A DNA stretch of 35,512 nt from the IMG/VR virus record IMGVR_UViG_3300044628_001324, positions 1-35,512 of that record. The stretch is one strand, 5' to 3'. Below the pieces are notes generated by a model. The model was not told where the DNA came from, ran no database searches, and saw only the letters and a program-made list of their open reading frames with translations. The DNA comes from a virus. Position numbers and translations under genes: made by a program. This document shows, piece after piece, positions 22,751 through 29,200 of this stretch. The number at the start of each line of letters is the position of its first letter. Positions within the stretch are counted from its first letter, which is position 1.

Positions 22751-22810
22751 GCTTGACCCGCCCTGTCCTCCGGGTGACGCCTGCTCGTGGCCCGCCGTCC
22801 CGCCGCAGAC

Positions 22811-22921
22811 TCATCCTCCACGGCCCGGACGCGCGGCGCCCACCTCACCGCAGCCGCCCGCCGCGGGCGCCTCGACGTACACCCAGCCCTGCCACGTCAC
22901 CTCGACTCGCCACCGCTGCAT
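22811..22921 (-). CDS. 36-residue microprotein overlapping the methyltransferase end
   Basis: ATG at 22921 follows GGAGG with a four-base spacer, an excellent initiation site. The product starts MQRWRVEVTWQGWVYVEAP, a beta-hairpin-like Trp/Val-rich stretch, and ends in a Gly/Arg-rich tail. Its first 25 bases overlap the methyltransferase end in another frame. Third positions are G/C in nearly all codons. Its stop lies in a GGAGGATGAG leader-like sequence. Confidence 0.5.
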   Translation of the reverse strand: MQRWRVEVTWQGWVYVEAPAAGGCGEVGAARPGRGG

Positions 22922-23745
22922 CGTTCCTCCAGCCAGGCACCGACGAACGCCGCCGCCACCTGCGGGACGATAGCGTTACCCATGCCCCGGAGCGCGTCGT
23001 TCCTTACGACCGAAGCGCGCTCGCGAGCGTAAGTTGAGGCGTCACCCCGCACGCCTCCAGCCATTCCGGCGGGTAGCCCATCAGCCACCGGTACAGGTCG
23101 GCTTCGCCCGTCACGGCAGAGCATCGGGGCCACGCGGCTCCAAAAACCAGCATCGTCACGCGGTCGAGGCGCACACGCTCCGAGCCATCCGGGTTCGTCG
23201 AGGTCACCGACATGCCCGGCGTATCCTTCCAGTCCCTCGCGTGGACGGTCGGCCACCCAGTACAGCCGCTGTCGTGCGTGGGGAGCGCCGACGCCCGCAG
23301 CGCAGAGCTCGACGGCTGCCCCGGCGTAGCCACCTCCCTCCACGTCAGCGCGTACAGAGGCGAACCACGTCCATCCAGCCTCGAACGCAACCTGTTCGCC
23401 AAAGACGACTGGAGGTCTGCACTCGCGGATGAGGCGGAAGAACTCGGGCCACAGGTGCCGCTCGTCTGCGAACCCTCCGCCTCGTCCCGCGCTGCTGAAC
23501 GGCTGGCAGGGACACGAGCCGGTCCACACGGGTCGGTCGTCAGGCCATCCGGCGAGCCGCAAAGCGTAGCTCCACCCTCCGATGCCGGCGAAGAAGTGAC
23601 ACTGGCTGTACCCCACAAGGTCATCTGCTCGAACATCGGAGATGCTCCGTTCGTCGACGTCGCCCGGCGCGATGAGCCCGGCGGCGATGAGGTTGCGGAG
23701 CCATTGCGCCGCTCCGGCGTCGATTTCGTTGTAATAGGCGGCCAT
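22897..23745 (-). CDS. dcm: DNA cytosine-5 methyltransferase
   Basis: A 282-residue C5 methyltransferase that methylates cytosine in DNA using S-adenosylmethionine, probably protecting phage DNA from restriction. Visible motifs: I as FFAGIGGWS (51-59), IV as GSCPCQPFSSAG with catalytic Cys80, VI as GEQV (116-119) in place of the classic ENV, VIII-like QRLYWVAD and X as GNAI (256-259). ATG at 23745 overlaps the upstream stop (ATGA). The target-recognition part is short. From about 23400 to 23004 its third positions are poorer in G/C than those of the overprinted frame. No cognate restriction gene is present. Confidence 0.85.
   Translation of the reverse strand: MAAYYNEIDAGAAQWLRNLIAAGLIAPGDVDERSISDVRADDLVGYSQCHFFAGIGGWSYALRLAGWPDDRPVWTGSCPCQPFSSAGRGGGFADERHLWPEFFRLIRECRPPVVFGEQVAFEAGWTWFASVRADVEGGGYAGAAVELCAAGVGAPHARQRLYWVADRPREGLEGYAGHVGDLDEPGWLGACAPRPRDDAGFWSRVAPMLCRDGRSRPVPVADGLPAGMAGGVRGDASTYARERASVVRNDALRGMGNAIVPQVAAAFVGAWLEERCSGGESR
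23004..23636 (-). CDS. Overprinted gene inside the methyltransferase frame (210 aa)
   Basis: A 210-residue open frame lying wholly within dcm on the same strand but in another phase. ATG 23636 has GGAG eight bases upstream. The product (MFEQMTLWGTASVTSS..., GTCGPSSSASSASADLQSSL..., SPLYALTWREVATP..., TGWPTVHARDWKDTPGM, RWLMGYPPEWLEAC) has patterns that I recall from many phage and bacterial proteins annotated next to or over dcm. For most of its length the third positions are more G/C-rich than those of dcm in the same DNA. I therefore consider it a likely real, overprinted gene. Function unknown. Confidence 0.55.
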   Translation of the reverse strand: MFEQMTLWGTASVTSSPASEGGATLCGSPDGLTTDPCGPARVPASRSAARDEAEGSQTSGTCGPSSSASSASADLQSSLANRLRSRLDGRGSPLYALTWREVATPGQPSSSALRASALPTHDSGCTGWPTVHARDWKDTPGMSVTSTNPDGSERVRLDRVTMLVFGAAWPRCSAVTGEADLYRWLMGYPPEWLEACGVTPQLTLASALRS

Positions 23746-24239
23746 CACCGGCCCACCCACTGGCTCGCGCACCATGCCGGCATCCACCGAAGTTTCTCCC
23801 CGGCGACCACGCCCGACCTCAACCGCCGAGGCCGCGACGCACACGTCCACTGAGCTGCGCGGACGCTCCCGACGCACACCCACCCCGCGCCCCGCAGGCT
23901 CGCGCCGCTCTCGCACGCGAGGGTGTACGTCACGATGGGGGCGCCCTTCTCCCGCGCCCACCGAGAGGCAGCACCGAGGAGCGCGCTTGTCGCGTTCGGG
24001 GTGCCGTCGGTCGCCGACCGAGTCAACTCGACCCACCCACGCTCTTGAAGCGCCCGTGCCACAGGCCGACCGATGAGGCAGTATCCGACCGGCCAGCGCC
24101 CCGGGCCCTCAACAGCAAAGGCCGCCATCGCGCCCACAGGCGGCGCAAGGTGCCGATGCCACCGACGGACCCCAAGCCGCGCCTCCGAGACGCCGCAGGG
24201 GACGACACGCAGCCGAACCGCTCTCTCTGGACGCGCCAT
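23745..24239 (-). CDS. XF1762-like (GNAT-fold-like) phage protein
   Basis: A 164-residue protein from ATG 24239 (a GTG one codon upstream is also possible). The sequence order RRWHRHLAPPVGAMAAFAVEG, GYCLIGRPVARALQERGWVELTR, then DGTPNATSALLGAASRWAREKG, TYTL and LRGAGWVCVG matches the XF1762 family, thought to have an acetyltransferase-like fold. The substrate is unknown. The gene lies between DnaB and the methyltransferase in one coupled chain; pairing of XF1762 and DNA-modification genes is a common phage arrangement. Confidence 0.75.
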   Translation of the reverse strand: MARPERAVRLRVVPCGVSEARLGVRRWHRHLAPPVGAMAAFAVEGPGRWPVGYCLIGRPVARALQERGWVELTRSATDGTPNATSALLGAASRWAREKGAPIVTYTLACESGASLRGAGWVCVGSVRAAQWTCASRPRRLRSGVVAGEKLRWMPAWCASQWVGR

Positions 24240-25642
24240 CACCGGCCCCTCGGCTTGAACTCGCGCACCTTGCCTTCCGGCCGCCCCACCTGGTCGATCA
24301 GCGACCCGCCCGCGTCCATCGGGTCCCCGCCCTCCGGGTCAGCCCTCGGCCGGTACGTCGTCGTCGGGCCGTCCCAGTCCGCGAGCACCGTTCCCACCGA
24401 GCCGCCGCGGCACTTCGCGAGGATGACCTCGGCTTCATCCGTCTGCCCTGGCTTGTCCGGGTAGTAGTAGGCTTCTCGGTACAGCATCACGACCCAATCG
24501 GCGTCCTGCTCGATGGCGCCCGAGTCCCGGAGGTCGGACAGCATCGGCCGCTTGACGTCGCGCTCCTCGACCTTGCGATTCAACTGCGACAGCGCCACCA
24601 CCGGGACGCCCACCGACTTCGCCAGCGCCTTGAGGCGCCCGCTGATGTCCGCGATGCCGTCCTGTCGACTCGCGCCCTCGGTCTTCATGAGCCCGATGTA
24701 GTCCACCACGATGAGCGCGAGGTCTGGACAGCGCAGTTTCAACGCACGGACGCGGCTCTCAAGCTCGCTCATCCGCAGCCCACCCGCGTCGTCGATGTAC
24801 AGGTCCAGCCCGTTCATGCCGTCGGCGATGCGCTGGACCCTCACGAGCTCGGAGTGCTGGAGCCGCCCGCGGAGCAGGTCCGCGCCGCTCACCCGCGCTT
24901 CGATGGCGGCCACGCGCGCGCCCAACTCGCCCGCCTCCATCTCCATCGAGAAGATGCCGACCGCCCCGAGGCCCGTCTTGACGGCGTTCAAGGCGACGCA
25001 CAGCGCAAACGCTGTCTTCCCCATTCCGGGGCGCGCCGCGATGACTCCCATCTGCCCCGCCCGCATCCCGCCGCCCATCCGCCGGTCGAGCTCCGGGTAG
25101 CCGGTGGGGATGACCCTCGGCCCCTTGCCCTGCCGGGTCGCGCTCACGTCCGCCATGACGCCCTTGAGGATGCCGCCGATGTCACGCCAGCCTCCCGCCT
25201 GGCCGCCGGTGAGCGCCGCGAGCTGCTGACCCGCCCACGCTGCCAGCTCTCCGGGCGCCTCGGTCCCGGCCCTCTCGGCGATGGCCTCCCCGAGCTCGAG
25301 CAACCGCCGCCCCTGCGCCGCTGCCGCCACAAGGCGGGCGTAGTGCGGCACCGCCTCCGCTGCCGGACAGTGGCTCGGCAGGTCGAGGACGTAGCCGAGG
25401 CCACCGTAGGCGCCCTCGGTGGGCCGGACGCGCTCCGCCACCGTCACGAGGTCAATGGGCGCCTGCTCTTGCGCCATCGAGCGGAGCAACGACAGCAGCA
25501 TCCGGTGAGGCGCCGCTGCCATCGCCTCGGGCGGGACGACCGCAAGGACATCGGCGAGGCCCTCGGGGCTGTCGATGAGGCCACCGAGGAGGGCGCGCTC
25601 TGCGTCGAGGGCCTTGGGGCTCTCGCGGGGTGGGCGGCTCAT
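24239..25642 (-). CDS. dnaB: Replicative DNA helicase (DnaB-like)
   Basis: A 467-residue hexameric helicase that unwinds the phage fork. The N-terminal helical collar (about 10-120) is followed by a RecA-like motor with Walker A ARPGMGKTA (203-211), Walker B LALIVVDYIG (308-317), SQLNR (352-356), SDLRDSGAIEQDAD (369-382) and KCRGG (410-414, arginine finger region). ATG 25642 overlaps the upstream stop by ATGA; longer frames run into that gene. With the initiator it gives the phage its own replication start. Confidence 0.93.
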   Translation of the reverse strand: MSRPPRESPKALDAERALLGGLIDSPEGLADVLAVVPPEAMAAAPHRMLLSLLRSMAQEQAPIDLVTVAERVRPTEGAYGGLGYVLDLPSHCPAAEAVPHYARLVAAAAQGRRLLELGEAIAERAGTEAPGELAAWAGQQLAALTGGQAGGWRDIGGILKGVMADVSATRQGKGPRVIPTGYPELDRRMGGGMRAGQMGVIAARPGMGKTAFALCVALNAVKTGLGAVGIFSMEMEAGELGARVAAIEARVSGADLLRGRLQHSELVRVQRIADGMNGLDLYIDDAGGLRMSELESRVRALKLRCPDLALIVVDYIGLMKTEGASRQDGIADISGRLKALAKSVGVPVVALSQLNRKVEERDVKRPMLSDLRDSGAIEQDADWVVMLYREAYYYPDKPGQTDEAEVILAKCRGGSVGTVLADWDGPTTTYRPRADPEGGDPMDAGGSLIDQVGRPEGKVREFKPRGR

Positions 25643-25881
25643 TCCGCCGTCCAGACGTAGGAACCGTCCTCGTGGTCGCGGTACCGCCAGGAGCCGGCGT
25701 CCCAATCGCCGCCCGCCTTGGTCACGAGCTTCTGCAGCTCGTCCAGCGCCTCGCCGTTGGCGTCCGTGCTGGTGTCCATCGGGCCGGATTCCTGCTCTCC
25801 GCCCTCAAACCGAAGGCGGTAGGCCCAGCCCTCGTTGTTCACGTCGGAGCGGTCCCAGTACGCGGTCGCCATCTTGAGCAT
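25639..25881 (-). CDS. Small acidic protein upstream of DnaB
   Basis: An 80-residue acidic protein (MLKMATAYWDRSDVNNEGW...) starting at ATG 25881 with the recurrent GGAGGATGAG leader. It has aromatic-rich ends (YWDR, WRYRDHEDGSYVWTAE) and a short central helix. It is the first gene after copy A of the 46-bp element and is coupled to dnaB. A helicase-loader or inhibitor role is possible but unsupported by motif. Confidence 0.6.
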   Translation of the reverse strand: MLKMATAYWDRSDVNNEGWAYRLRFEGGEQESGPMDTSTDANGEALDELQKLVTKAGGDWDAGSWRYRDHEDGSYVWTAE

Positions 25882-25920
25882 CTCATCCTCCAACCGGCAT
25901 CGCCGCCGGACATCTGTGCT

Positions 25921-25966
25921 CTAACGCGGCGCCGTTGTCCGTCATCGCTTTGCGACATTCGGTGAC
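25921..25966 (-). promoter_or_regulatory. 46-bp repeated element, copy A
   Basis: Read on the minus strand it begins GTCACCGAATGTCGC, continues AAAGCGATGACGGACAACGG and ends GCGTTAG. It sits between the stop of the replication initiator gene and the start of the small gene upstream of dnaB, 39 bases before the ATG. Its DNA includes GTCGC-AAA-GCGA dyad symmetry. See copies at 22705 and 32727. Confidence 0.7.
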
Positions 25967-25968
25967 AT

Positions 25969-27459
25969 TCACCCGACCGCCAACAGCTCAGCCTCGCTCA
26001 CCGTCCCACCCAGCGCCGCCGCGAACCCGCGCACGAACGCGCGCTTCAACGCTGGCCGGGTGAACTGCGTCGCCATCCCGATGGCCGACAGCCCTTGAGC
26101 CTCCCGCAGCCCTCCGAGGACAGCGCGCCGCGCCTCCTCTGCTCTCGGAGAGTCGCCCCACGCCGCCATCACCGCTTCGAGGCGGTCCATCCGGCTGCCG
26201 ATGTGGGGGACGACCGTCTTGTCCCAGGCCATCGTGGCTCGGGTCGCCAGCGAGCGCGCGGCCGCCTCCGCCCTCGCCTCGGCGCGCGTCTCCTCGACCT
26301 GGTGCCGGGGGCGCCCCGCCTCCACCCACTCGGCGGCGTCCTCCATCCGGCCCGCGATTGTCGACGGGCGGAGCAGGTTCTCCGGCTTGAGGTACTTCGC
26401 GTCGCTCCGGCTCGTCGCCCCTTGGAGCCACCGCCAGTTGTCCGTGCTGCCGGTGTGCGCCGCGTCGAGCATCTCCAGCACGTCCGCCAGTGGGTAGTCG
26501 CGCAACACCCGCTCCATCGCGCGCCGCCGGTGGTCGTTGGGCTCGCCCCGCACCGTCCCGTGCGCTCGCCACGCCTCCCACAGCGTCTCCACGTCGCCGA
26601 CCGGGGCAGGGCGCGCCTTGCGCTTCCGGGTGGCGGGTGGCGGTTGGGTGGCGCTTCCCAGGGGGAGGCAGCCGTCCGGGGTCAGAACCTCCGGCGCCAT
26701 CCCTCCAGCATCGCCCACAGCGTAGTCTGCCACGGCCACCGTCGCGGCATCGCCCGCCGCATGGCTCTCCGGGTCGCAAGCCTCCACTGCCTCCGTGCCC
26801 ATGCTGCCCGAGGGCCAGGACGTGCGGTTCTCGCCAAGTGCGGTTTCGCCGGATGCTTCGCCATCGGTCGCCTCGTCGTCGTAGGTCAGGGGCACGGTCT
26901 TGAACAGCGCATCCCAGTCCGGCTCGGTGGCCGGGTCCGCCGGACCCAGCGCCGGAGGCGCGGCCGGGGGGTGCGCTAGAGGCACAACTGTCTCTTCAGT
27001 AGATGATGTCTCTACCCTCAACTCACCTTGGTCTGAGGGTAGGGTAAGGTAGGGTATGGTCGGGCGTGCGCGAGGATCAACGCGCGCGTGGTCCGCAATG
27101 CGGTCCGCATTGGTGTCAGGTTCCTTGGTTGGCTCGGGACAGTTGTGGTCCGCATTGTGGTCCGCATTGTGGTACACGCCCTCACCGAACAAGCCTGTCG
27201 AGGCGTCCACCACGCGGTACACGGAGCCCCGGTCGCCACGCTCAGCGACGAGGAGCAGGCCCGCCGACACGAGGTCGGAGAGCACGGTGCGCGCGTGACG
27301 GCGGCTCACCTCGGGCTCCCACTGGCGCTCGGTGATGCGGACGGTGCGCCCCCGGGAGCCGTGAGCCTGCGCCCACAGGTCCATCGGGATGACGCGGTGA
27401 GGACCGGCGATGCGGTGCGCTTCCTCGGGGATGGCGATGTAGCGGAAGGCGGCCTTCAT
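25969..27459 (-). CDS. Phage replication initiator (lambda O / replisome-organiser-like)
   Basis: A 496-residue protein from ATG 27459 (ATGA overlap). The N-terminal 95 residues form a winged helix (ITERQWEPEVSRRHARTVLSDLVSAGLLLVAERG), as in phage replication initiators. The middle (about 95-280) is low-complexity and acidic, with a HNADHNAD repeat encoded by iterons. The C-terminal half has ETLWEAWRAHG... VLRDYPLADVLEMLDAAHTG... NWRWLQG... AKYLKPENLLRPSTI, a DnaD/primosome-type domain that contacts the helicase or loader. The gene precedes dnaB. The internal repeats suggest that the origin lies in the gene. Confidence 0.75.
   Translation of the reverse strand: MKAAFRYIAIPEEAHRIAGPHRVIPMDLWAQAHGSRGRTVRITERQWEPEVSRRHARTVLSDLVSAGLLLVAERGDRGSVYRVVDASTGLFGEGVYHNADHNADHNCPEPTKEPDTNADRIADHARVDPRARPTIPYLTLPSDQGELRVETSSTEETVVPLAHPPAAPPALGPADPATEPDWDALFKTVPLTYDDEATDGEASGETALGENRTSWPSGSMGTEAVEACDPESHAAGDAATVAVADYAVGDAGGMAPEVLTPDGCLPLGSATQPPPATRKRKARPAPVGDVETLWEAWRAHGTVRGEPNDHRRRAMERVLRDYPLADVLEMLDAAHTGSTDNWRWLQGATSRSDAKYLKPENLLRPSTIAGRMEDAAEWVEAGRPRHQVEETRAEARAEAAARSLATRATMAWDKTVVPHIGSRMDRLEAVMAAWGDSPRAEEARRAVLGGLREAQGLSAIGMATQFTRPALKRAFVRGFAAALGGTVSEAELLAVG
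26985..27171. other. Candidate replication origin inside the initiator gene
   Basis: Four GGTCCGCA(A/T)T iterons at 27090-27099, 27102-27111, 27147-27156 and 27159-27168, in pairs with exact 12-base periodicity; a partial further unit follows (TGTGGTACAC). Beside them, at about 26985-27060, lies a stretch poorer in G/C than its surroundings with GGGTAGGGTAAGG-type direct repeats. Iterons next to an AT-richer region inside the initiator gene is the lambda O/ori layout. Replication from here is inferred. Confidence 0.6.
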
Positions 27460-27977
27460 GGCGTCACCCCGGCAACGTGGAGCACCACGCGGCGGAGGGC
27501 CTCGGCATCGACCCACCGGGAGCCGTCGGGGAGCAGTCGGACGTCGTTGGGGTCGAGGTCGGCGAGGGCCGGGAGCACCTGGGGCATCGTGCCCACCGAC
27601 AACCCGCCAGCCGAGCCCCGCCAGCCACGATGACCCTCACGCATGTTGGTCAGCAGCCAACCGAAGGACCCTGACACCCACGACGTCGTTTCAAGGGGCG
27701 AGTGGTGCGGACGCTGACCGGTCGGCATCTTCGACGCCAGCCACCAAGCGGCGTGCGCCCTGCCGGTGGCGTCGGTGAGGTCAAGGGCAACCTCAGCCAA
27801 CGGCAAAGGCGCCCCGGCCGGGTTCCCCCGGTTGAGGTACGCCACCTCCGCTCTCGACGTGCCAGAGCGGGACACAAGCCCAATCGTGATTCCCCGGACG
27901 TCTTCCGGGTAGAAAACCACCGGAGAGCCGCGCCGCAGCAGCCCGAAGATGTCTCCGGGCACCGTGATGGTGCTCAT
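27456..27977 (-). CDS. Hypothetical protein downstream of the Cro-like regulator
   Basis: A 173-residue protein from ATG 27977 (ATGA overlap). The N-terminal part resembles a small beta domain (STITVPGDIFGLLRRGSPVVFYPEDVRGITIGLV), followed by LALDLTDATGRAHAAWWLA, then a Gly/Ser-rich part, and at the C-terminus LDPNDVRLLPDGSRWVDAEALRRVVLHVAG. Such RLPDGSRWVDAEALRRVVLH sequences recur in other phage proteins but I cannot give a function. It is co-transcribed with the regulator and the initiator. Confidence 0.6.
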   Translation of the reverse strand: MSTITVPGDIFGLLRRGSPVVFYPEDVRGITIGLVSRSGTSRAEVAYLNRGNPAGAPLPLAEVALDLTDATGRAHAAWWLASKMPTGQRPHHSPLETTSWVSGSFGWLLTNMREGHRGWRGSAGGLSVGTMPQVLPALADLDPNDVRLLPDGSRWVDAEALRRVVLHVAGVTP

Positions 27978-28177
27978 GCCGCCACCCCGCCCGCCTTGAC
28001 CGGGAGCTTCCCAGACCAGTCGGACAGCGCACGGCTGGCCAGCGCGCTCGGCTTCTTGCGGCTCTGCTCCCACGCGCGCACCGTCTCGATGCTGATGCCC
28101 AGCGTGGTCGCGAGCGACTGCTGAGTGTGCCCCGTCTCGGCGCGGAGCTGCTTGATGCGTTCGGGCGTCCAGTTCAT
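27974..28177 (-). CDS. Cro/XRE-type transcription regulator
   Basis: A 67-residue protein with a canonical XRE helix-turn-helix: IKQLRAETGHTQQSLATTLGISIETVRAWEQ, followed by a basic RKKPSALASRALS segment. Start ATG 28177, with GGAGG four bases upstream and overlapping an arm of the operator palindrome at 28185-28211. The gene heads the minus-strand run and faces the early genes, like Cro or CI in a divergent switch. The protein is small and lacks a dimerisation/cleavage domain, more like Cro or an antitoxin-type regulator. Confidence 0.8.
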   Translation of the reverse strand: MNWTPERIKQLRAETGHTQQSLATTLGISIETVRAWEQSRKKPSALASRALSDWSGKLPVKAGGVAA

Positions 28178-28184
28178 CTACCCT

Positions 28185-28211
28185 CCTTGTGCTTCGGTAC
28201 ATAGCACAAGG
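28185..28211. promoter_or_regulatory. Divergent operator: 8-bp-arm palindrome
   Basis: Perfect arms CCTTGTGC (28185-28192) and GCACAAGG (28204-28211) are separated by 11 bases, in the 80-base gap between the regulator and the first early gene. The left arm overlaps the ribosome-binding site of the regulator. The right arm lies two bases from TTGACG (28213-28218). A dimeric HTH protein bound here would be placed to control both directions. Autoregulation is inferred. Confidence 0.7.
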
Positions 28212-28212
28212 G

Positions 28213-28240
28213 TTGACGCCGCGCCACCGCGGGATAGGGG
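28213..28240 (+). promoter_or_regulatory. Early promoter candidate (rightward)
   Basis: TTGACG at 28213-28218 is a near-consensus -35 box; the best -10-like sequence is GATAGG/TAGGGG at 28233-28240, with spacing of 14 to 16 bases. The start codon of the first early gene is at 28258, so the leader would be short. The -10 is poor, so an activator or phage-altered polymerase may be needed. Confidence 0.45.
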
Positions 28241-28246
28241 TGAGGT

Positions 28247-28268
28247 GGAGGTGAGCGATGGGTGAGCC
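28247..28268 (+). repeat. 22-bp repeat at the start of two adjacent early genes
   Basis: The same 22 bases, covering GGAGGTGAGCG, the ATG and the next codons GGTGAGCC, occur at 28247-28268 and 28599-28620. Both genes therefore begin MGEP and share one initiation region. This suggests a duplication of the start site or selection for equal translation. Confidence 0.85.
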
Positions 28269-28617
28269 AGTGGCCTACATGGTCAAGGTGTCCGGCCAGC
28301 CGTGGAAGATCGTGGTGCGCGAGGACGTAGCCAACGAAGTGCTCTCGAAGGCTCTGGAGGTGGACTCGGGCGCCAGCGTGGAGCCGCTCTACAGTGAAGC
28401 GCAGTTGCGCGAGTCGGTGGTACAGGAGCGGGCGCGCTGCGCTGCCGTTGCCCGTGGCTGCACGGACTACCTGGGCGGGTACGCGAGCGACCCGGCGCTT
28501 CTGAGCGCCTACCATCACGGGATGGACACGGTGGCCCGCGCGCTGGCCGGACCTGCCGACTCGCTTCAGGTGCGGGTGCTGGAGAACATCGGGCGCTCGG
28601 AGGTGAGCGATGGGTGA
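28258..28617 (+). CDS. Early protein of unknown function
   Basis: A 119-residue protein from ATG 28258. The first 45 residues (EPVAYMVKVSGQPWKIVV, then a helix with VANEVLSKALEVD) resemble N-terminal segments of other short phage hypothetical proteins. The second half is a helix with two cysteines (ARCAAVARGC) and a short Tyr/His-rich loop. It is the first gene of the early run. Function unknown. Confidence 0.6.
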   Translation: MGEPVAYMVKVSGQPWKIVVREDVANEVLSKALEVDSGASVEPLYSEAQLRESVVQERARCAAVARGCTDYLGGYASDPALLSAYHHGMDTVARALAGPADSLQVRVLENIGRSEVSDG

Positions 28618-29200
28618 GCCGAACGAGCTCAAGAGGCTGGGAAACCTCGCGGCCGAGTGGGAGACGCGCGCCAACTGCGCCACGGCGGAGGTCGAGCGGC
28701 TGACCGAGCAGCTGCGCGAGGCCTCGATGACCGCGGCGCTGGAGGCGCAGACGAGCGCCGACCTGCGGCGGGTCAACGACACACTCCGGGCGCAGTTGGC
28801 AGAGGCTCAGCGCGGATCGAGCGAGTTCCAGGCGAGGGCGAAAGCGGCGGACGAGCACCGTCTTGACGTCGCGGCGGAGGTGGAGCGGCTCCGCGCCGAG
28901 GTCGCCGACGTGCGCACGTTCGCAAATTTCGAGGCGAACAAGGCGCGCGCCCTTGCCGAGCAACTGCGCTCCGGCCCGGTGACGTGCGCCAAGTGGGTCG
29001 AAGGCGAAGACGGGCACCGCCTCGTCATCCCCGAGACGCTCCTGGGCAGCGTGCTTGACTCCGACCCGAGCGACAGCAGCGTCTCTTGGCGCGTTGAGCC
29101 CACCATCGAGTGGGGCGTGCAGTCGGGGACGGTCGACGACCGCGGCAACGTGGCAGCCGCCAAGCGCATCGTCGAGGCGCTGACGGGGGTGCGGCCATGA
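28610..29200 (+). CDS. Coiled-coil early protein
   Basis: A 196-residue protein that overlaps the previous gene by eight bases. Residues 20-120 form a long coiled coil (ELKRLGNLAAEWETRANCATAEVERLTEQLREA..., VERLRAEVADVRTFANFEANKARALAEQLR). The C-terminal 60 residues form a compact domain with WRVEPTIEWGVQSGTVDDRG and a final helix. The coil suggests dimerisation; no enzymatic motif was seen. Confidence 0.6.
   Translation: MGEPNELKRLGNLAAEWETRANCATAEVERLTEQLREASMTAALEAQTSADLRRVNDTLRAQLAEAQRGSSEFQARAKAADEHRLDVAAEVERLRAEVADVRTFANFEANKARALAEQLRSGPVTCAKWVEGEDGHRLVIPETLLGSVLDSDPSDSSVSWRVEPTIEWGVQSGTVDDRGNVAAAKRIVEALTGVRP

Noticed and set aside
22680-22814. 44-codon Arg-rich minus frame between the microprotein and the gene at 22678
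   Set aside because: GGAGG directly abuts its ATG (no spacing) and it runs across the whole 46-bp element, so coding is unlikely.
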